The notes: a model not told the origin generated them from the sequence alone. Shown: positions 19,606 through 28,958, counted from the first letter of the stretch. The stretch is 64,000 nucleotides of DNA from Streptomyces sp. NBC_01481 (GCF_026339995.1 NZ_JAPEPT010000002.1:62001-126000), one strand, 5' to 3'. A program made the numbers and translations.

Positions 19606-19630
19606 AGTACCTTACTTCAAAGTGGGTACT
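19606..19630. promoter_or_regulatory. Probable HxlR operator
   Basis: AGTACC, 13 bases, GGTACT form an inverted repeat just 4 bp upstream of the regulator's start codon. The interior TTACTTCAAAGTG resembles known HxlR/QorR sites (GTACTTACTTTAAAGTAAGTAC type). Its position would repress both divergent genes. Confidence 0.6.
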
Positions 19631-19695
19631 CTCCAACAGTTAGTGCACGCCCTAGGGTGAGCTTTGGAACCGCGCCGAACAAGGAGAAATCACCC

Positions 19696-20556
19696 ATGAG
19701 CATCGTCGTCACCGGAGCCACCGGAGCCCTTGGCCGTCTCGTCATCGAGGAGCTGCTCGCCATCGTCCCCGCGGAGCAGCTGGCCGCCGTCGTCCGCAAC
19801 AAGGAGAAGGCCGCGGATCTCGCTGCGCGCGGCATCGAGCTGCGTATCGCCGACTACAGCGAGCCCGGGACGCTGGCCGGGGCCTTCCGCGCAGGTGACC
19901 GCGTGCTGCTGATATCCGGCAGCGAGGTCGGCCGGCGGGTGCCGCAGCACGCCGCCGTGATCGAGGCGGCGAAGGCGGCTGGCGTCGCGCAGCTCGCGTA
20001 CACGAGCGTGCTGGGCGGGCCCGGCGCCGACTTCCGGCTGGCAGCCGAGCACCAGGTCACCGAGCAGGCGATCGCCGACTCCGGACTGCCGTACACCTTC
20101 CTGCGCAACGGCTGGTACACCGAGAACTACACCGAGCACCTCGCCCCCGTCCTGGAGCACGGCGCCGTCGTCGCCAGCGCCGGCGAGGGCCGGATCGCCT
20201 CCGCCTCCCGCGCCGACTACGCGGCGGCCGCGGCGGCCGCGCTGACCGGCGAGGGCCACCTGGGCACGGCGTACGAACTGAGCGGCGACGTCGCCTGGTC
20301 CTTCGCGGAGTACGCCGCCGAGCTCTCCCGGCAGACCGGCCGGACGATCACCTACAACAACGTCCCCGCCGAGGCGCACCTGGAGATCCTGACGGGCGCC
20401 GGGCTGCCCGGGCCGCTCGCCGAGATCTTCGTCGACGTCGACGCGGCGGTCGGGCGCGGGCTGCTGGCGGGCACGTCGGGCGACCTGGCGCGGCTGGCCG
20501 GGCGCCCCACCACTCCGCTCGCCGACTCGGTCGCGGCGGCACTCGCCGCGTCGTAG
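19696..20556 (+). CDS. NAD(P)H-binding SDR-like oxidoreductase (NmrA/QorB type)
   Basis: The 286-residue Rossmann protein starts with MSIVVTGATGALGRLV (GxxGxxG nucleotide site) and has AYTSVLGG and FLRNGWYTENY, as in QorB-type quinone oxidoreductases and NmrA-like proteins. The start ATG at 19696 has AAGGAG 9 nt upstream; the frame continues upstream without such support. Paired divergently with an HxlR regulator carrying a sensor cysteine, it is likely to reduce quinones or related electrophiles. Confidence 0.9.
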   Translation: MSIVVTGATGALGRLVIEELLAIVPAEQLAAVVRNKEKAADLAARGIELRIADYSEPGTLAGAFRAGDRVLLISGSEVGRRVPQHAAVIEAAKAAGVAQLAYTSVLGGPGADFRLAAEHQVTEQAIADSGLPYTFLRNGWYTENYTEHLAPVLEHGAVVASAGEGRIASASRADYAAAAAAALTGEGHLGTAYELSGDVAWSFAEYAAELSRQTGRTITYNNVPAEAHLEILTGAGLPGPLAEIFVDVDAAVGRGLLAGTSGDLARLAGRPTTPLADSVAAALAAS

Positions 20557-20659
20557 CCATCCATGATCCGTCATGACCGTATGGCGATACGGACATGACA
20601 GCCCGGCCCTGCGCGGCGTACCTTCGACGGGATATTGCGCGCGTGGGGCGGAGGGGCCA

Positions 20660-21661
20660 GTGAAGTCGGACGCTAAACAGCGGGCAGGACTGCTGTACGG
20701 GATCGGGGCCTACGGAATGTGGGGCCTGGTCCCGCTCTTCTGGCCGCTGCTGAAGCCGGCCGGAGCGCTGGAGATCCTCGCCCACCGGATGGTCTGGTCG
20801 CTGGCCGTCGTCGGCATCGCGCTGGTGGCGCTGAAGCGGTGGGCCTGGATACGGGAGCTGATACGTCAGCCCCGCAAGCTGGCCCTCATCTCGGTCGCCG
20901 CGTCGGTGATCACCGTCAACTGGGGCATCTACATCTGGGCCGTGAACTCCGGCCATGTCGTCGAGGCCTCGCTCGGCTACTTCATCAACCCGCTGGTCAC
21001 CATCGCAATGGGCGTCCTGCTGCTCAAGGAGCGGCTGCGTCCGGCGCAGTGGGCGGCGGTCGGCACCGGCTTCGCGGCGGTGCTCGTCCTGGCGATCGGC
21101 TACGGGCAGCCGCCGTGGATCTCCCTGACGCTGGCCTTCTCCTTCGCGACGTACGGCCTGGTCAAGAAGAAGGTCAACATCGGCGGTCTGGAATCGCTCG
21201 CCGCCGAGACAGCGATCCAGTTCCTCCCCGCGCTCGGCTTTCTGCTGTGGCTGGGGGCGGACGGCTCTGCCTCCTTCGGCTCGCACGGCATGGGCCATGC
21301 GGCGCTGCTCGCCGCGACGGGTGTCGTGACTGCGGCGCCGCTGGTCTGCTTCGGCGCTGCGGCGATCCGCGTGCCGCTCTCCACGCTGGGGCTGCTGCAG
21401 TATCTGGCGCCGGTCTTCCAGTTCCTGCTGGGGATCCTGTACTTCCACGAGGCGATGCCTGCCGAGCGGTGGGCGGGCTTCGCGCTGGTGTGGCTGGCGC
21501 TGACGTGTCTGACGTGGGACGCGCTGCGGACGGCACGGCGTACGAGGGCGGAGGCGCTGCGGCTGGCCGCCGCGGCGGCCCCGTCCCGGGCGGCACAGGT
21601 CGCGGCGTCGCAGTCCCCGGAGCCGCAGTCTCCGCAGCCGCAGGCGGAACCTACGGCCTGA
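20660..21661 (+). CDS. rarD: RarD/EamA-family transporter
   Basis: The 333-residue protein with 10 TM segments begins KQRAGLLYGIGAYGMWGLVP and includes EILAHRMVWSL and VNWGIYIWAVNSGHVVEASL, diagnostic of the RarD branch of the drug/metabolite transporter superfamily. The final 40 residues are an Ala/Pro/Gln/Ser-rich tail. The GTG at 20660 has GGAGGGG immediately upstream. Substrate not established in the family. It is convergent with the next gene (3-nt gap). Confidence 0.92.
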   Translation: MKSDAKQRAGLLYGIGAYGMWGLVPLFWPLLKPAGALEILAHRMVWSLAVVGIALVALKRWAWIRELIRQPRKLALISVAASVITVNWGIYIWAVNSGHVVEASLGYFINPLVTIAMGVLLLKERLRPAQWAAVGTGFAAVLVLAIGYGQPPWISLTLAFSFATYGLVKKKVNIGGLESLAAETAIQFLPALGFLLWLGADGSASFGSHGMGHAALLAATGVVTAAPLVCFGAAAIRVPLSTLGLLQYLAPVFQFLLGILYFHEAMPAERWAGFALVWLALTCLTWDALRTARRTRAEALRLAAAAAPSRAAQVAASQSPEPQSPQPQAEPTA

Positions 21662-21664
21662 CCC

Positions 21665-22057
21665 TCAGGCCACGCCCAGGGCGTCGGTGACCTCGCCCAT
21701 CACGGCCTTCCAGTGCGCCCGCTGCCGCTCGCGCTCCTCCGCGTTCGCGAGACGCTCCTGATGGAAGCGGAGTACGGCCTTGCCCTCACCGGACGCCGAG
21801 ACCGCGACCTGGAGGGTGCTCGTGCCGTACGTGAGCCGGACCCGGTCACCGGGCCGGTAGCTGCGCACCTCACCCGCGATCCCGTCCCCCGTCTCGTACG
21901 GCTCCCCCTTCTCGGTGGGCAGCCGGACACCCTCGCCGAGCCAGAGGGCGACGCCTTCGGGGCTCGCGATGAACTCCCACACGGCGGCCACCGGGAGAGG
22001 CAGGGTCCTGGACACGCCGATCTCCCAGCCGGCGTCCTGCGTGAGTCCTGTGGGCAT
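21665..22057 (-). CDS. Possible separately translated SRPBCC (AHSA1-like) protein inside the fusion frame
   Basis: ATG at 22057 is preceded by AAGGAGG (22071-22065) at an ideal 7-nt spacing, and translation from it gives a complete 130-residue SRPBCC protein starting MPTGLTQDAGW. The upstream cistron has no stop codon before it, so both a fusion and a short product are possible. I list it because the ribosome site is among the best in the window. Confidence 0.5.
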   Translation of the reverse strand: MPTGLTQDAGWEIGVSRTLPLPVAAVWEFIASPEGVALWLGEGVRLPTEKGEPYETGDGIAGEVRSYRPGDRVRLTYGTSTLQVAVSASGEGKAVLRFHQERLANAEERERQRAHWKAVMGEVTDALGVA

Positions 22058-22657
22058 GGTTCGGCCTCCTTCGTGGCGGACGCGGTGCGCCCGGACCTTG
22101 TTGCGGTTGCCGCACCGTTCCATGGCGCACCAGCGCCGCCGGCCCGGGCGTGAGGTGTCGACGAAGAGCAGATGGCAGTTGTGCGAGCCGCATTCGCGGA
22201 TGCGGTGTGCGTACGGACCGGTGAAGAGGTCCACCGCATCGCGCGCCACGGCGGACAGCAGCTGGGTGCCGGTGGCCCCGGGCGCCCAGTCGCGGCCGCC
22301 GCGGTCGGTGATCCGGGGCGCGGGCGGGGTCTGCGCCGCGGCCTCGTTGACCACGGCCAGGTCGGCGGGGCTCGGGGCGCGGCCCTGTACCCGGGCCGAG
22401 GCCAGCCGCCACAGCGCGTCCCGGAGTACCCGTACGGCCCACACCTCGTCCGGCGCGACGACCGGCTCAAGACCGTCCGGCAGCCGGCTCTCGCCGGCCC
22501 AGCGCACCAGGTCGGCGGGCTCGTGCAGCACCTCGTACCGCGCGAAGTCGCCGGGTCCACCGGTCGTCAGCAGTTCAAGGCAGAGCGCGCCGGGGTCGAA
22601 ACGAAAGTGACGCCCGTCCAGCGTATGCAGGTTCAGTCCTCTTGCAGGCTCGCTCAC
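21665..22657 (-). CDS. Fusion of an ABATE/CGNR zinc-finger protein with an SRPBCC (AHSA1-like) domain
   Basis: One uninterrupted 330-codon frame encodes two normally separate proteins. The first ~195 residues are an ABATE domain followed by a CGNR zinc finger (CHLLFVDTSRPGRRRWCAME then RCGNRNKVRAHR), a putative stress-related transcription regulator. From about residue 200 there is an SRPBCC/AHSA1 domain (VSRTLPLPVAAVWEFIASPE, GDRVRLTYG). Exactly at the join lies AAGGAGG followed 7 nt later by ATG, which is how a separate downstream gene would look. The start is the GTG at 22657, 6 nt after a -10-like TATAGT, implying a leaderless message; an in-frame ATG at 22681 lies inside the shared operator. 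Confidence 0.85.
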   Translation of the reverse strand: MSEPARGLNLHTLDGRHFRFDPGALCLELLTTGGPGDFARYEVLHEPADLVRWAGESRLPDGLEPVVAPDEVWAVRVLRDALWRLASARVQGRAPSPADLAVVNEAAAQTPPAPRITDRGGRDWAPGATGTQLLSAVARDAVDLFTGPYAHRIRECGSHNCHLLFVDTSRPGRRRWCAMERCGNRNKVRAHRVRHEGGRTMPTGLTQDAGWEIGVSRTLPLPVAAVWEFIASPEGVALWLGEGVRLPTEKGEPYETGDGIAGEVRSYRPGDRVRLTYGTSTLQVAVSASGEGKAVLRFHQERLANAEERERQRAHWKAVMGEVTDALGVA

Positions 22658-22677
22658 GTAACCACTATAAGTGGTTA
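22642..22677. promoter_or_regulatory. Palindromic operator with back-to-back leaderless promoters
   Basis: TAACCACT-ATA-AGTGGTTA (22659-22677) is a perfect 8-bp inverted repeat. It contains a plus-strand -10 TATAAG (22666-22671) with a -35 TTGCAG (22642-22647, 18-nt spacing) and a minus-strand -10 TATAGT (22669-22664). Start codons follow 8 nt (ATG 22680, plus) and 6 nt (GTG 22657, minus) after these boxes, so both messages would be leaderless. A protein bound here would block both genes; the CGNR protein itself is a candidate. Confidence 0.6.
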
Positions 22678-22679
22678 GC

Positions 22680-23129
22680 ATGACCCTGCACTGGAAACTG
22701 GTCGTCGATACGTCCGACCCGCACGCCCAGGCGGACTTCTGGGCCGAAGCCCTCGGCTACGAGGTCGAGGACAACAGCGCACTCATCGAGCGGCTGCGCG
22801 GATACGGGCAGTTGCCGGAAGGATCCACGGTCCAGTCGCACGGCCGGGACGCCTTTCGCGACTACGTCGCCATCCGGCATCCGGACGATCCGTTCGACAA
22901 GGACACGGGGATGGGACGCGGGCGCCGGCTGCTCTTCCAGCGCGTACCGGAGCCGAAGACGACCAAGAACCGGCTCCATCTCGACCTGCACGTCGGCGCG
23001 GAGCAGCGCGTGGCGGAGGTGGCACGGCTGGAGGGCCTGGGGGCGCGGGTCCTCTACCACGCGGACCAGCCGGAGGGCGTGTGGACGACAATGGCCGACC
23101 CGGAAGGCAATGAGTTCTGCGTGGAGTAA
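22680..23129 (+). CDS. Glyoxalase/VOC-family protein
   Basis: The 149-residue protein has the paired beta-alpha-beta-beta-beta layout of VOC proteins: MTLHWKLVVDTSDPHAQADF-W at the N-terminus, NRLHLDLHVG in the middle and WTTMADPEGNEFCVE at the end, containing potential metal ligands (His, Glu). The substrate is unknown. It is divergent from the CGNR-SRPBCC fusion with overlapping promoter elements, suggesting co-regulation. Confidence 0.88.
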   Translation: MTLHWKLVVDTSDPHAQADFWAEALGYEVEDNSALIERLRGYGQLPEGSTVQSHGRDAFRDYVAIRHPDDPFDKDTGMGRGRRLLFQRVPEPKTTKNRLHLDLHVGAEQRVAEVARLEGLGARVLYHADQPEGVWTTMADPEGNEFCVE

Positions 23130-23151
23130 CCGGGCCCGGTGGCGGATCCCG

Positions 23152-23358
23152 CTACTCCGCCTCGTTCCAGCTGAACGACTCCAGCCCCTCGCACTCCTCC
23201 TCGGAGTCCGTCCACCGGCGGCGGATACGACGTGTGCCCAGCGCGACGAAGCCGACCAGCAGACCCATCACACCCACGGTGATGAACGCGACCACTACAC
23301 CGACGCGCAGGAACATCTCACCGAAGAGGGTCAGGAGGACGAATGGGTCCAGGTTCAT
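23152..23358 (-). CDS. Small hypothetical membrane protein
   Basis: The 68-residue frame has one long hydrophobic stretch (about residues 5-42, enough for two TM helices), then a basic RRIRRRW stop-transfer and an acidic tail with DSEEECEG. Third-position GC is high, as in real genes, but there is no obvious ribosome site. I do not recognise the family. It is convergent with the VOC gene. Confidence 0.5.
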   Translation of the reverse strand: MNLDPFVLLTLFGEMFLRVGVVVAFITVGVMGLLVGFVALGTRRIRRRWTDSEEECEGLESFSWNEAE

Positions 23359-23416
23359 GCCGTCAGCTTGCGGCCCGGCGGCTTCTTCCGCTCCCGGCCT
23401 GCGGCCCCGTACCTGA

Positions 23417-24967
<1,551 letters not shown>

Positions 24968-25009
24968 GACACCTTGCGGGAGGTCTCCGCGACCGCCACC
25001 CCCCATGGG

Positions 25010-25044
25010 CTGCATGCGTGTGCATATACTGCACACGCATGCAG
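25010..25044. promoter_or_regulatory. Perfect 35-bp palindrome centred on a -10 box
   Basis: CTGCATGCGTGTGCA, TATAC, TGCACACGCATGCAG: two perfect 15-bp arms around 5 bases. The centre plus one base reads TATACT, a good -10 hexamer, with transcription expected to start near 25037 and the FMN reductase ATG at 25064. A dimeric repressor bound here would cover the promoter. No regulator gene adjoins it. Confidence 0.7.
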
Positions 25045-25063
25045 TCGCATTCGAGGGGTAGCC

Positions 25064-25612
25064 ATGGACCGGACGTTCCTGTTCCTGCTGGGCAGCAGCC
25101 GCACCGGCGGCAACACCGAGACGCTGGCCCGCCTGGCCGCCGAACAGCTTCCGGCCGGGGCCGAGCAGCGCTGGCTGCGGCTGTCCGAGCTCCCCCTCGC
25201 GGAGTTCGAGGACCTGCGCCATGAGGGCGACGGCACCTACCCCGCACCCACCGGGCACGCCGCGACCCTGCTGGACGCCACCCTGGAGGCGACCGACCTC
25301 GTCATCGCGTCCCCGCTGTACTGGTACAGCGTCTCGACCTCGGTCAAGCGCTATCTCGACCACTGGTCGGGCTGGCTGCGGGTGCCGGGCGCGGACTTCA
25401 GGGCGCGGATGGCGGGGCGGACGCTGTGGGGCGTCACCTCGTACGCGAGCACCGCCGACAAGGCCGAGCCGCTGATCGGCACCCTGCGCAACACCGCCGA
25501 CTTCATGGGCATGCGCTTCGGCGGCGTCCTGCTCGGCAACGGCACCCGGCCGGGTCAGGTGGAGAACGACGCGGACGCCACCGCCCGGGCCAAGGAATTC
25601 TTCACGCCATGA
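25064..25612 (+). CDS. NADPH-dependent FMN reductase / flavodoxin-fold oxidoreductase
   Basis: The 182-residue flavodoxin-like protein has the FMN phosphate loop GSSRTGGNTETLARL at the N-terminus and ASPLYWYSVSTSVKRYLDHW, typical of the IsiB/WrbA-like NAD(P)H:FMN or quinone reductase family. The ATG at 25064 has GAGGGG 5 nt upstream; the frame stays open upstream without support. Single gene under a strongly palindromic promoter, pointing to tight induction, possibly by a xenobiotic or quinone (inference). Confidence 0.88.
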   Translation: MDRTFLFLLGSSRTGGNTETLARLAAEQLPAGAEQRWLRLSELPLAEFEDLRHEGDGTYPAPTGHAATLLDATLEATDLVIASPLYWYSVSTSVKRYLDHWSGWLRVPGADFRARMAGRTLWGVTSYASTADKAEPLIGTLRNTADFMGMRFGGVLLGNGTRPGQVENDADATARAKEFFTP

Positions 25613-25630
25613 CGCACGCGCCAACGCCTT

Positions 25631-26518
25631 TCAGGCCGTGACGTCCTTCGTCGTGAAGCGCGCCCACGCCGCCGATCCGAAGACCGCCGCGTAGGCCCCC
25701 TGCAGACCGAGGTTCTTCAGCACCTCGTCCCAGTACACCGGTTCTCGCAGCAGGTCCGCGAACGACAGCCAGTAGTGCGGGAAGAGATACGGATGGATCC
25801 CGTTCAACTGCGGGATCGTGTCCAGGATCTGCACCGTGATCAGCAATCCGACGGTCGTTGCCATCGCCGCGATGCCGCTGCCCGTCAGGGTCGAGACGAA
25901 CAGGCCCAGTGCCGCGATCCCGGTCAGCGACGCCGCGACGACGACGGCGATCAGCCCGGCCCGCAGCAGCCCGTCCCCGAAGGAGATCCGGGTGCCGGAG
26001 ATCGTCGTGACCTCGCCGAGCGGGAAGAGCAGCGCCCCGACGGCGAGCGCGGACGCCGCCACGACCAGGGTCGCTACGAGGCAGAAGGCGCAGGCCGTGG
26101 CGTACTTGGCGAGCAGCAGCCGGGTCCGCCCGGCCGGGGCGACGAGCAGATAGCGCAGTGTTCCGGCGTTCGCCTCGCCCGCGATCGCATCGCCCGCGAC
26201 GACACCGATCGCCATCGGGAGAAAGACGGGCAGGGTCGCGGCGAGCGCGGCGAAGACCAGGAACAGGCCGTTGTTGGTGATCTGCGTGATGAACGCGGGC
26301 CCCTGGCCGCTGCCGCCGCCGGCCTGCCCGCCGCCGCTCGTCTCGATCTTGACGGCGATGCCGATCAGTACGGGAACGGCGGCCAGCACGCCCAGCAGGG
26401 CGAGTGTGCGCCAGCGCCGCAGTGTGGTGGTCAGCTCGGAGCGGAAGAGGCCGAGCGTCCACAGTGGGCTGCTCGTCCTTTCGCCCGCGGCCACTGCGAG
26501 CGTGTCAGCCTGCGACAT
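25631..26518 (-). CDS. ABC-2 type transporter permease
   Basis: The 295-residue membrane protein has six TM segments. After the first TM comes a Gly/Gln-rich extracytoplasmic loop, and then EANAGTLRYLLVAPAGRTRL, the coupling motif of ABC-2 permeases. It overlaps the end of the ATPase gene by 14 bp, so the two form one exporter. The substrate is unknown; the family includes drug, lipid and peptide exporters. Confidence 0.9.
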   Translation of the reverse strand: MSQADTLAVAAGERTSSPLWTLGLFRSELTTTLRRWRTLALLGVLAAVPVLIGIAVKIETSGGGQAGGGSGQGPAFITQITNNGLFLVFAALAATLPVFLPMAIGVVAGDAIAGEANAGTLRYLLVAPAGRTRLLLAKYATACAFCLVATLVVAASALAVGALLFPLGEVTTISGTRISFGDGLLRAGLIAVVVAASLTGIAALGLFVSTLTGSGIAAMATTVGLLITVQILDTIPQLNGIHPYLFPHYWLSFADLLREPVYWDEVLKNLGLQGAYAAVFGSAAWARFTTKDVTA

Positions 26519-27437
26519 CGAAGCCCTCCCCGGTCAGCGCGACGAAGGCGTCCTCGAGCGATGCCCGCTCGACCCCGAAGCCCCGTACCCGTACGCCTGC
26601 CCGGACCAGCGCCGCGTTGAGATCAGCGAGGTCCTTGGCGGGCGGTTCTCCGGTCACCCTTTCGTCGGTGACGGCCAGATCGGTCACACCCTGCTCCTTG
26701 AGAATGCGCGCGGCATCGGCCGGGTCGGGGGTGGTGACCACCAGCCGCCCGAGCGCGCCCGCCGCGAGATCGGCGACCGGACCCTGAGTGAGCAGCCGCC
26801 CCTGGGCCATCACCGCCGCATGCGTACAGACCTGTTCGATCTCGTCGAGGAGATGGGAGGAGAGGAAGACCGTGGTCCCATCGGCCGCCAACTCCCGTAC
26901 CAGCGACCGGATCTCACGCATGCCCTGCGGGTCGAGGCCATTGGTCGGCTCGTCGAGCACCAGCAGTTTCCGCGGCTGCAGCAGCGCGGCCGCGAGTCCC
27001 AGCCGCTGCTTCATGCCGAGGGAGTACGCCTTGGCCTTCTTGCCCGCGGCCGAGGTCAGCCCGACCCGGTCCAGCGCGGCGGCGACGCGGCGGCGCCGGG
27101 TGCGCGGATCGGCGCTGGGGTCGGCGGAGTCGTAGCGCAGCAGATTGTCCCGGCCGTTCAGGAACCCGTACAGCGCGGGCCCTTCGATCAGCGCGCCCAC
27201 CTGCGGCAGTACGGTGCGCACGGCGCGCGGCATGGGTTTGCCGAGGACCGTGGCGCTGCCCGCGGTCGGCTCGATGAGCCCCATCAGCATCCGGATGGTG
27301 GTGGTCTTACCAGATCCGTTGGGGCCGAGGAACCCGAAGACGCTGCCGTCGGGCACGCTCAGATCCAGTCCGTCGACGGCCAACTGACCGCCCCGGTACC
27401 GCTTGGTGAGCCCGCGCGTCTCGATGACGGCTGTCAT
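26505..27437 (-). CDS. ABC transporter ATP-binding protein
   Basis: The 310-residue ATPase has Walker A GPNGSGKTT, Q-loop near VLPQVGAL, a signature reading YSLGMKQRLGLA (LGMKQ in place of LSGGQ, as is usual in the DrrA-type exporters), Walker B KLLVLDEPTNGLDP and the H-loop SSHLL. The C-terminal 90 residues form a regulatory extension. It works with the permease gene that follows. A strong stem-loop separates it from the LolA-like gene upstream. Confidence 0.94.
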   Translation of the reverse strand: MTAVIETRGLTKRYRGGQLAVDGLDLSVPDGSVFGFLGPNGSGKTTTIRMLMGLIEPTAGSATVLGKPMPRAVRTVLPQVGALIEGPALYGFLNGRDNLLRYDSADPSADPRTRRRRVAAALDRVGLTSAAGKKAKAYSLGMKQRLGLAAALLQPRKLLVLDEPTNGLDPQGMREIRSLVRELAADGTTVFLSSHLLDEIEQVCTHAAVMAQGRLLTQGPVADLAAGALGRLVVTTPDPADAARILKEQGVTDLAVTDERVTGEPPAKDLADLNAALVRAGVRVRGFGVERASLEDAFVALTGEGFDVAG

Positions 27438-27463
27438 TCCGGTCCCCGTTCACTCGGTCAGCG

Positions 27464-27500
27464 GTCCGCCCCGCCGTACGGAGCGTACGGCGGGGCGGAC
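27464..27500. terminator. Perfect 17-bp stem-loop between the LolA-like gene and the ABC operon
   Basis: GTCCGCCCCGCCGTACG-GAG-CGTACGGCGGGGCGGAC is a flawless 17-bp stem with a three-base loop, 42 nt past the LolA-like stop and 27 nt before the ABC ATPase ATG. It should end the upstream transcript or attenuate read-through into the exporter genes. Confidence 0.8.
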
Positions 27501-27541
27501 TGTCAGCGCGTGTCGTGCAACCCAATGAGTGCTGTGTGGGG

Positions 27542-28804
27542 CTACTTGCCCTCGTTGGCGGCATTCACGAGCGCGTCCTTGGTCACGGCGCCGACATAGA
27601 CCGTGCCGTCGTCCGTCATCAGGGCATTGACCAGGCGGGTCGTGAAGACCGTGCCCGAGCCGAACTTCCCCTCGACCTTGTCGCCGAGCGCGTCCAGGAG
27701 CTTGCTCGCCTCCGGCGGCACGTCGCCGTCCTTCGGCGCGCCGGAGCCCTGGCCACCGGGCATCTCGATCTTCGCGATGGAGGCCCAGCCCTCACCGATG
27801 ACATTCAGGCCCTTGAAGTCCTCGGCACCCTCGAAGTCCTCGTGACCCTTGAGGTCCTTCGGGCCCTTGAAGTCCTCGTGGCTCCTGGCGCCCTTGCCCT
27901 TCTCCAGCTCGTCGGCCTCGGTGACCTTCGCGCCCTTGGGCGGGGTGAAGTCGAACGTGGAAGCGGCCGGCTTGGAGAAGTCGACCTTGGTGAAGCCCGC
28001 GTCGATCACGGCCTTGCCGCCGCTGGTCGGCGTGAGCGTGAACTTCAGCGGGACGCCGTTCTCCGCGTCCACCGCGATCTTGATCGAGCCGATCGTCGAA
28101 CCGCTCTGCTTGGGCTTGATGACCAGCTGGTACGCATCGCGCCCTGCCACCTGCGCGGTACCACCGACGGTCACCGACGTGGTGTCGTCCGCGGCCTTCA
28201 GCGCCTCGTCGGCGAATTGCTTCGGCGTGGTCGGGAGGTCCTTCGGCAGGGCTCCGTGCTCCTTGCCCTTCTCACCGGAGCCGCCGTCCTTGGCGTGGAA
28301 GGCCTCGTTCGAGGCGCTGTCGTACGCCCAGACCTCGTCGCCGTTGTGGATCAGGCTGTACTCGGCGGCGTCCTCCAGGATGGAGACCTTCGCCTTGTCG
28401 GGGCCGTCGGCCGCGACGCGCAGGGTGTGCGAGCCGGAGGCGAGTTCCATCAGCTTGCCCTGGGGATCGGCGGACGAGCCGTCGCCCCCGCCACCACCCT
28501 TGGGGCCGAAGGAGCCGCCGCCCAGCCCCGCGAGGCCGCCCAGCGGGAGGCCGAGGTCCGTGTTGATCTTCACGCTGCCGGACAGCTGCTGGGTCTCCGA
28601 CGCGGCCATCTTCTCGATGAGTTCCTGCGCGCTGATCTTCGGCAGATCCGGGTCACCGGAGGCAGCGAGCGCCGGGACGAGCCCGATGGTCGCCGCCGCC
28701 ACCCCGGCCACCGCGACCGGGACGAAGTAGCGCGCTGCCCTGCGGCGGCCCGCTGCGAGGTCCTCGGCCTCTTCGGTGGTCTGTGCGCTGTCGTTCGGTG
28801 CCAT
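27542..28804 (-). CDS. Secreted/membrane-anchored LolA-like protein (DUF2092 type)
   Basis: The 420-residue protein has a cytoplasmic N-terminus (about 1-24), one TM/signal segment (YFVPVAVAGVAAATIGLVPA), then an exported domain resembling LolA/LppX-type lipoprotein carriers (ISAQELIEKMAAS, GSVKINTDLGLPLGGLAGLG, EVWAYDS, YQLVIKPK, IKIAVDAENGVPLKFTL). Between about 308 and 332 a six-residue unit EDFKGx is repeated four times with variation. The function is inferred: binding of a hydrophobic ligand outside the membrane, possibly with the exporter encoded next. GGAGG lies upstream of the ATG. Confidence 0.8.
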   Translation of the reverse strand: MAPNDSAQTTEEAEDLAAGRRRAARYFVPVAVAGVAAATIGLVPALAASGDPDLPKISAQELIEKMAASETQQLSGSVKINTDLGLPLGGLAGLGGGSFGPKGGGGGDGSSADPQGKLMELASGSHTLRVAADGPDKAKVSILEDAAEYSLIHNGDEVWAYDSASNEAFHAKDGGSGEKGKEHGALPKDLPTTPKQFADEALKAADDTTSVTVGGTAQVAGRDAYQLVIKPKQSGSTIGSIKIAVDAENGVPLKFTLTPTSGGKAVIDAGFTKVDFSKPAASTFDFTPPKGAKVTEADELEKGKGARSHEDFKGPKDLKGHEDFEGAEDFKGLNVIGEGWASIAKIEMPGGQGSGAPKDGDVPPEASKLLDALGDKVEGKFGSGTVFTTRLVNALMTDDGTVYVGAVTKDALVNAANEGK

Positions 28805-28923
28805 GGTGTGCCCTACCTCCGTGGTTGGTCAGGTTCCACTGCATCCATCTGACCAAATCGGGCGAACGGAAGCGTCAGCCCGCGGGAGCAACTTGGCGTA
28901 CTGCTATGGGATGACAGAAGGAC

Positions 28924-28958
28924 GCGGCGCCTCCCCCGACCAGTAGGGGAAGCGCCGC
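28924..28958. terminator. Terminator downstream of the CHRD protein gene
   Basis: GCGGCGCCTCCCC and GGGGAAGCGCCGC form a 13-bp stem with one mismatch around a 9-base loop, 20 nt beyond the minus-strand stop codon. Confidence 0.7.
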
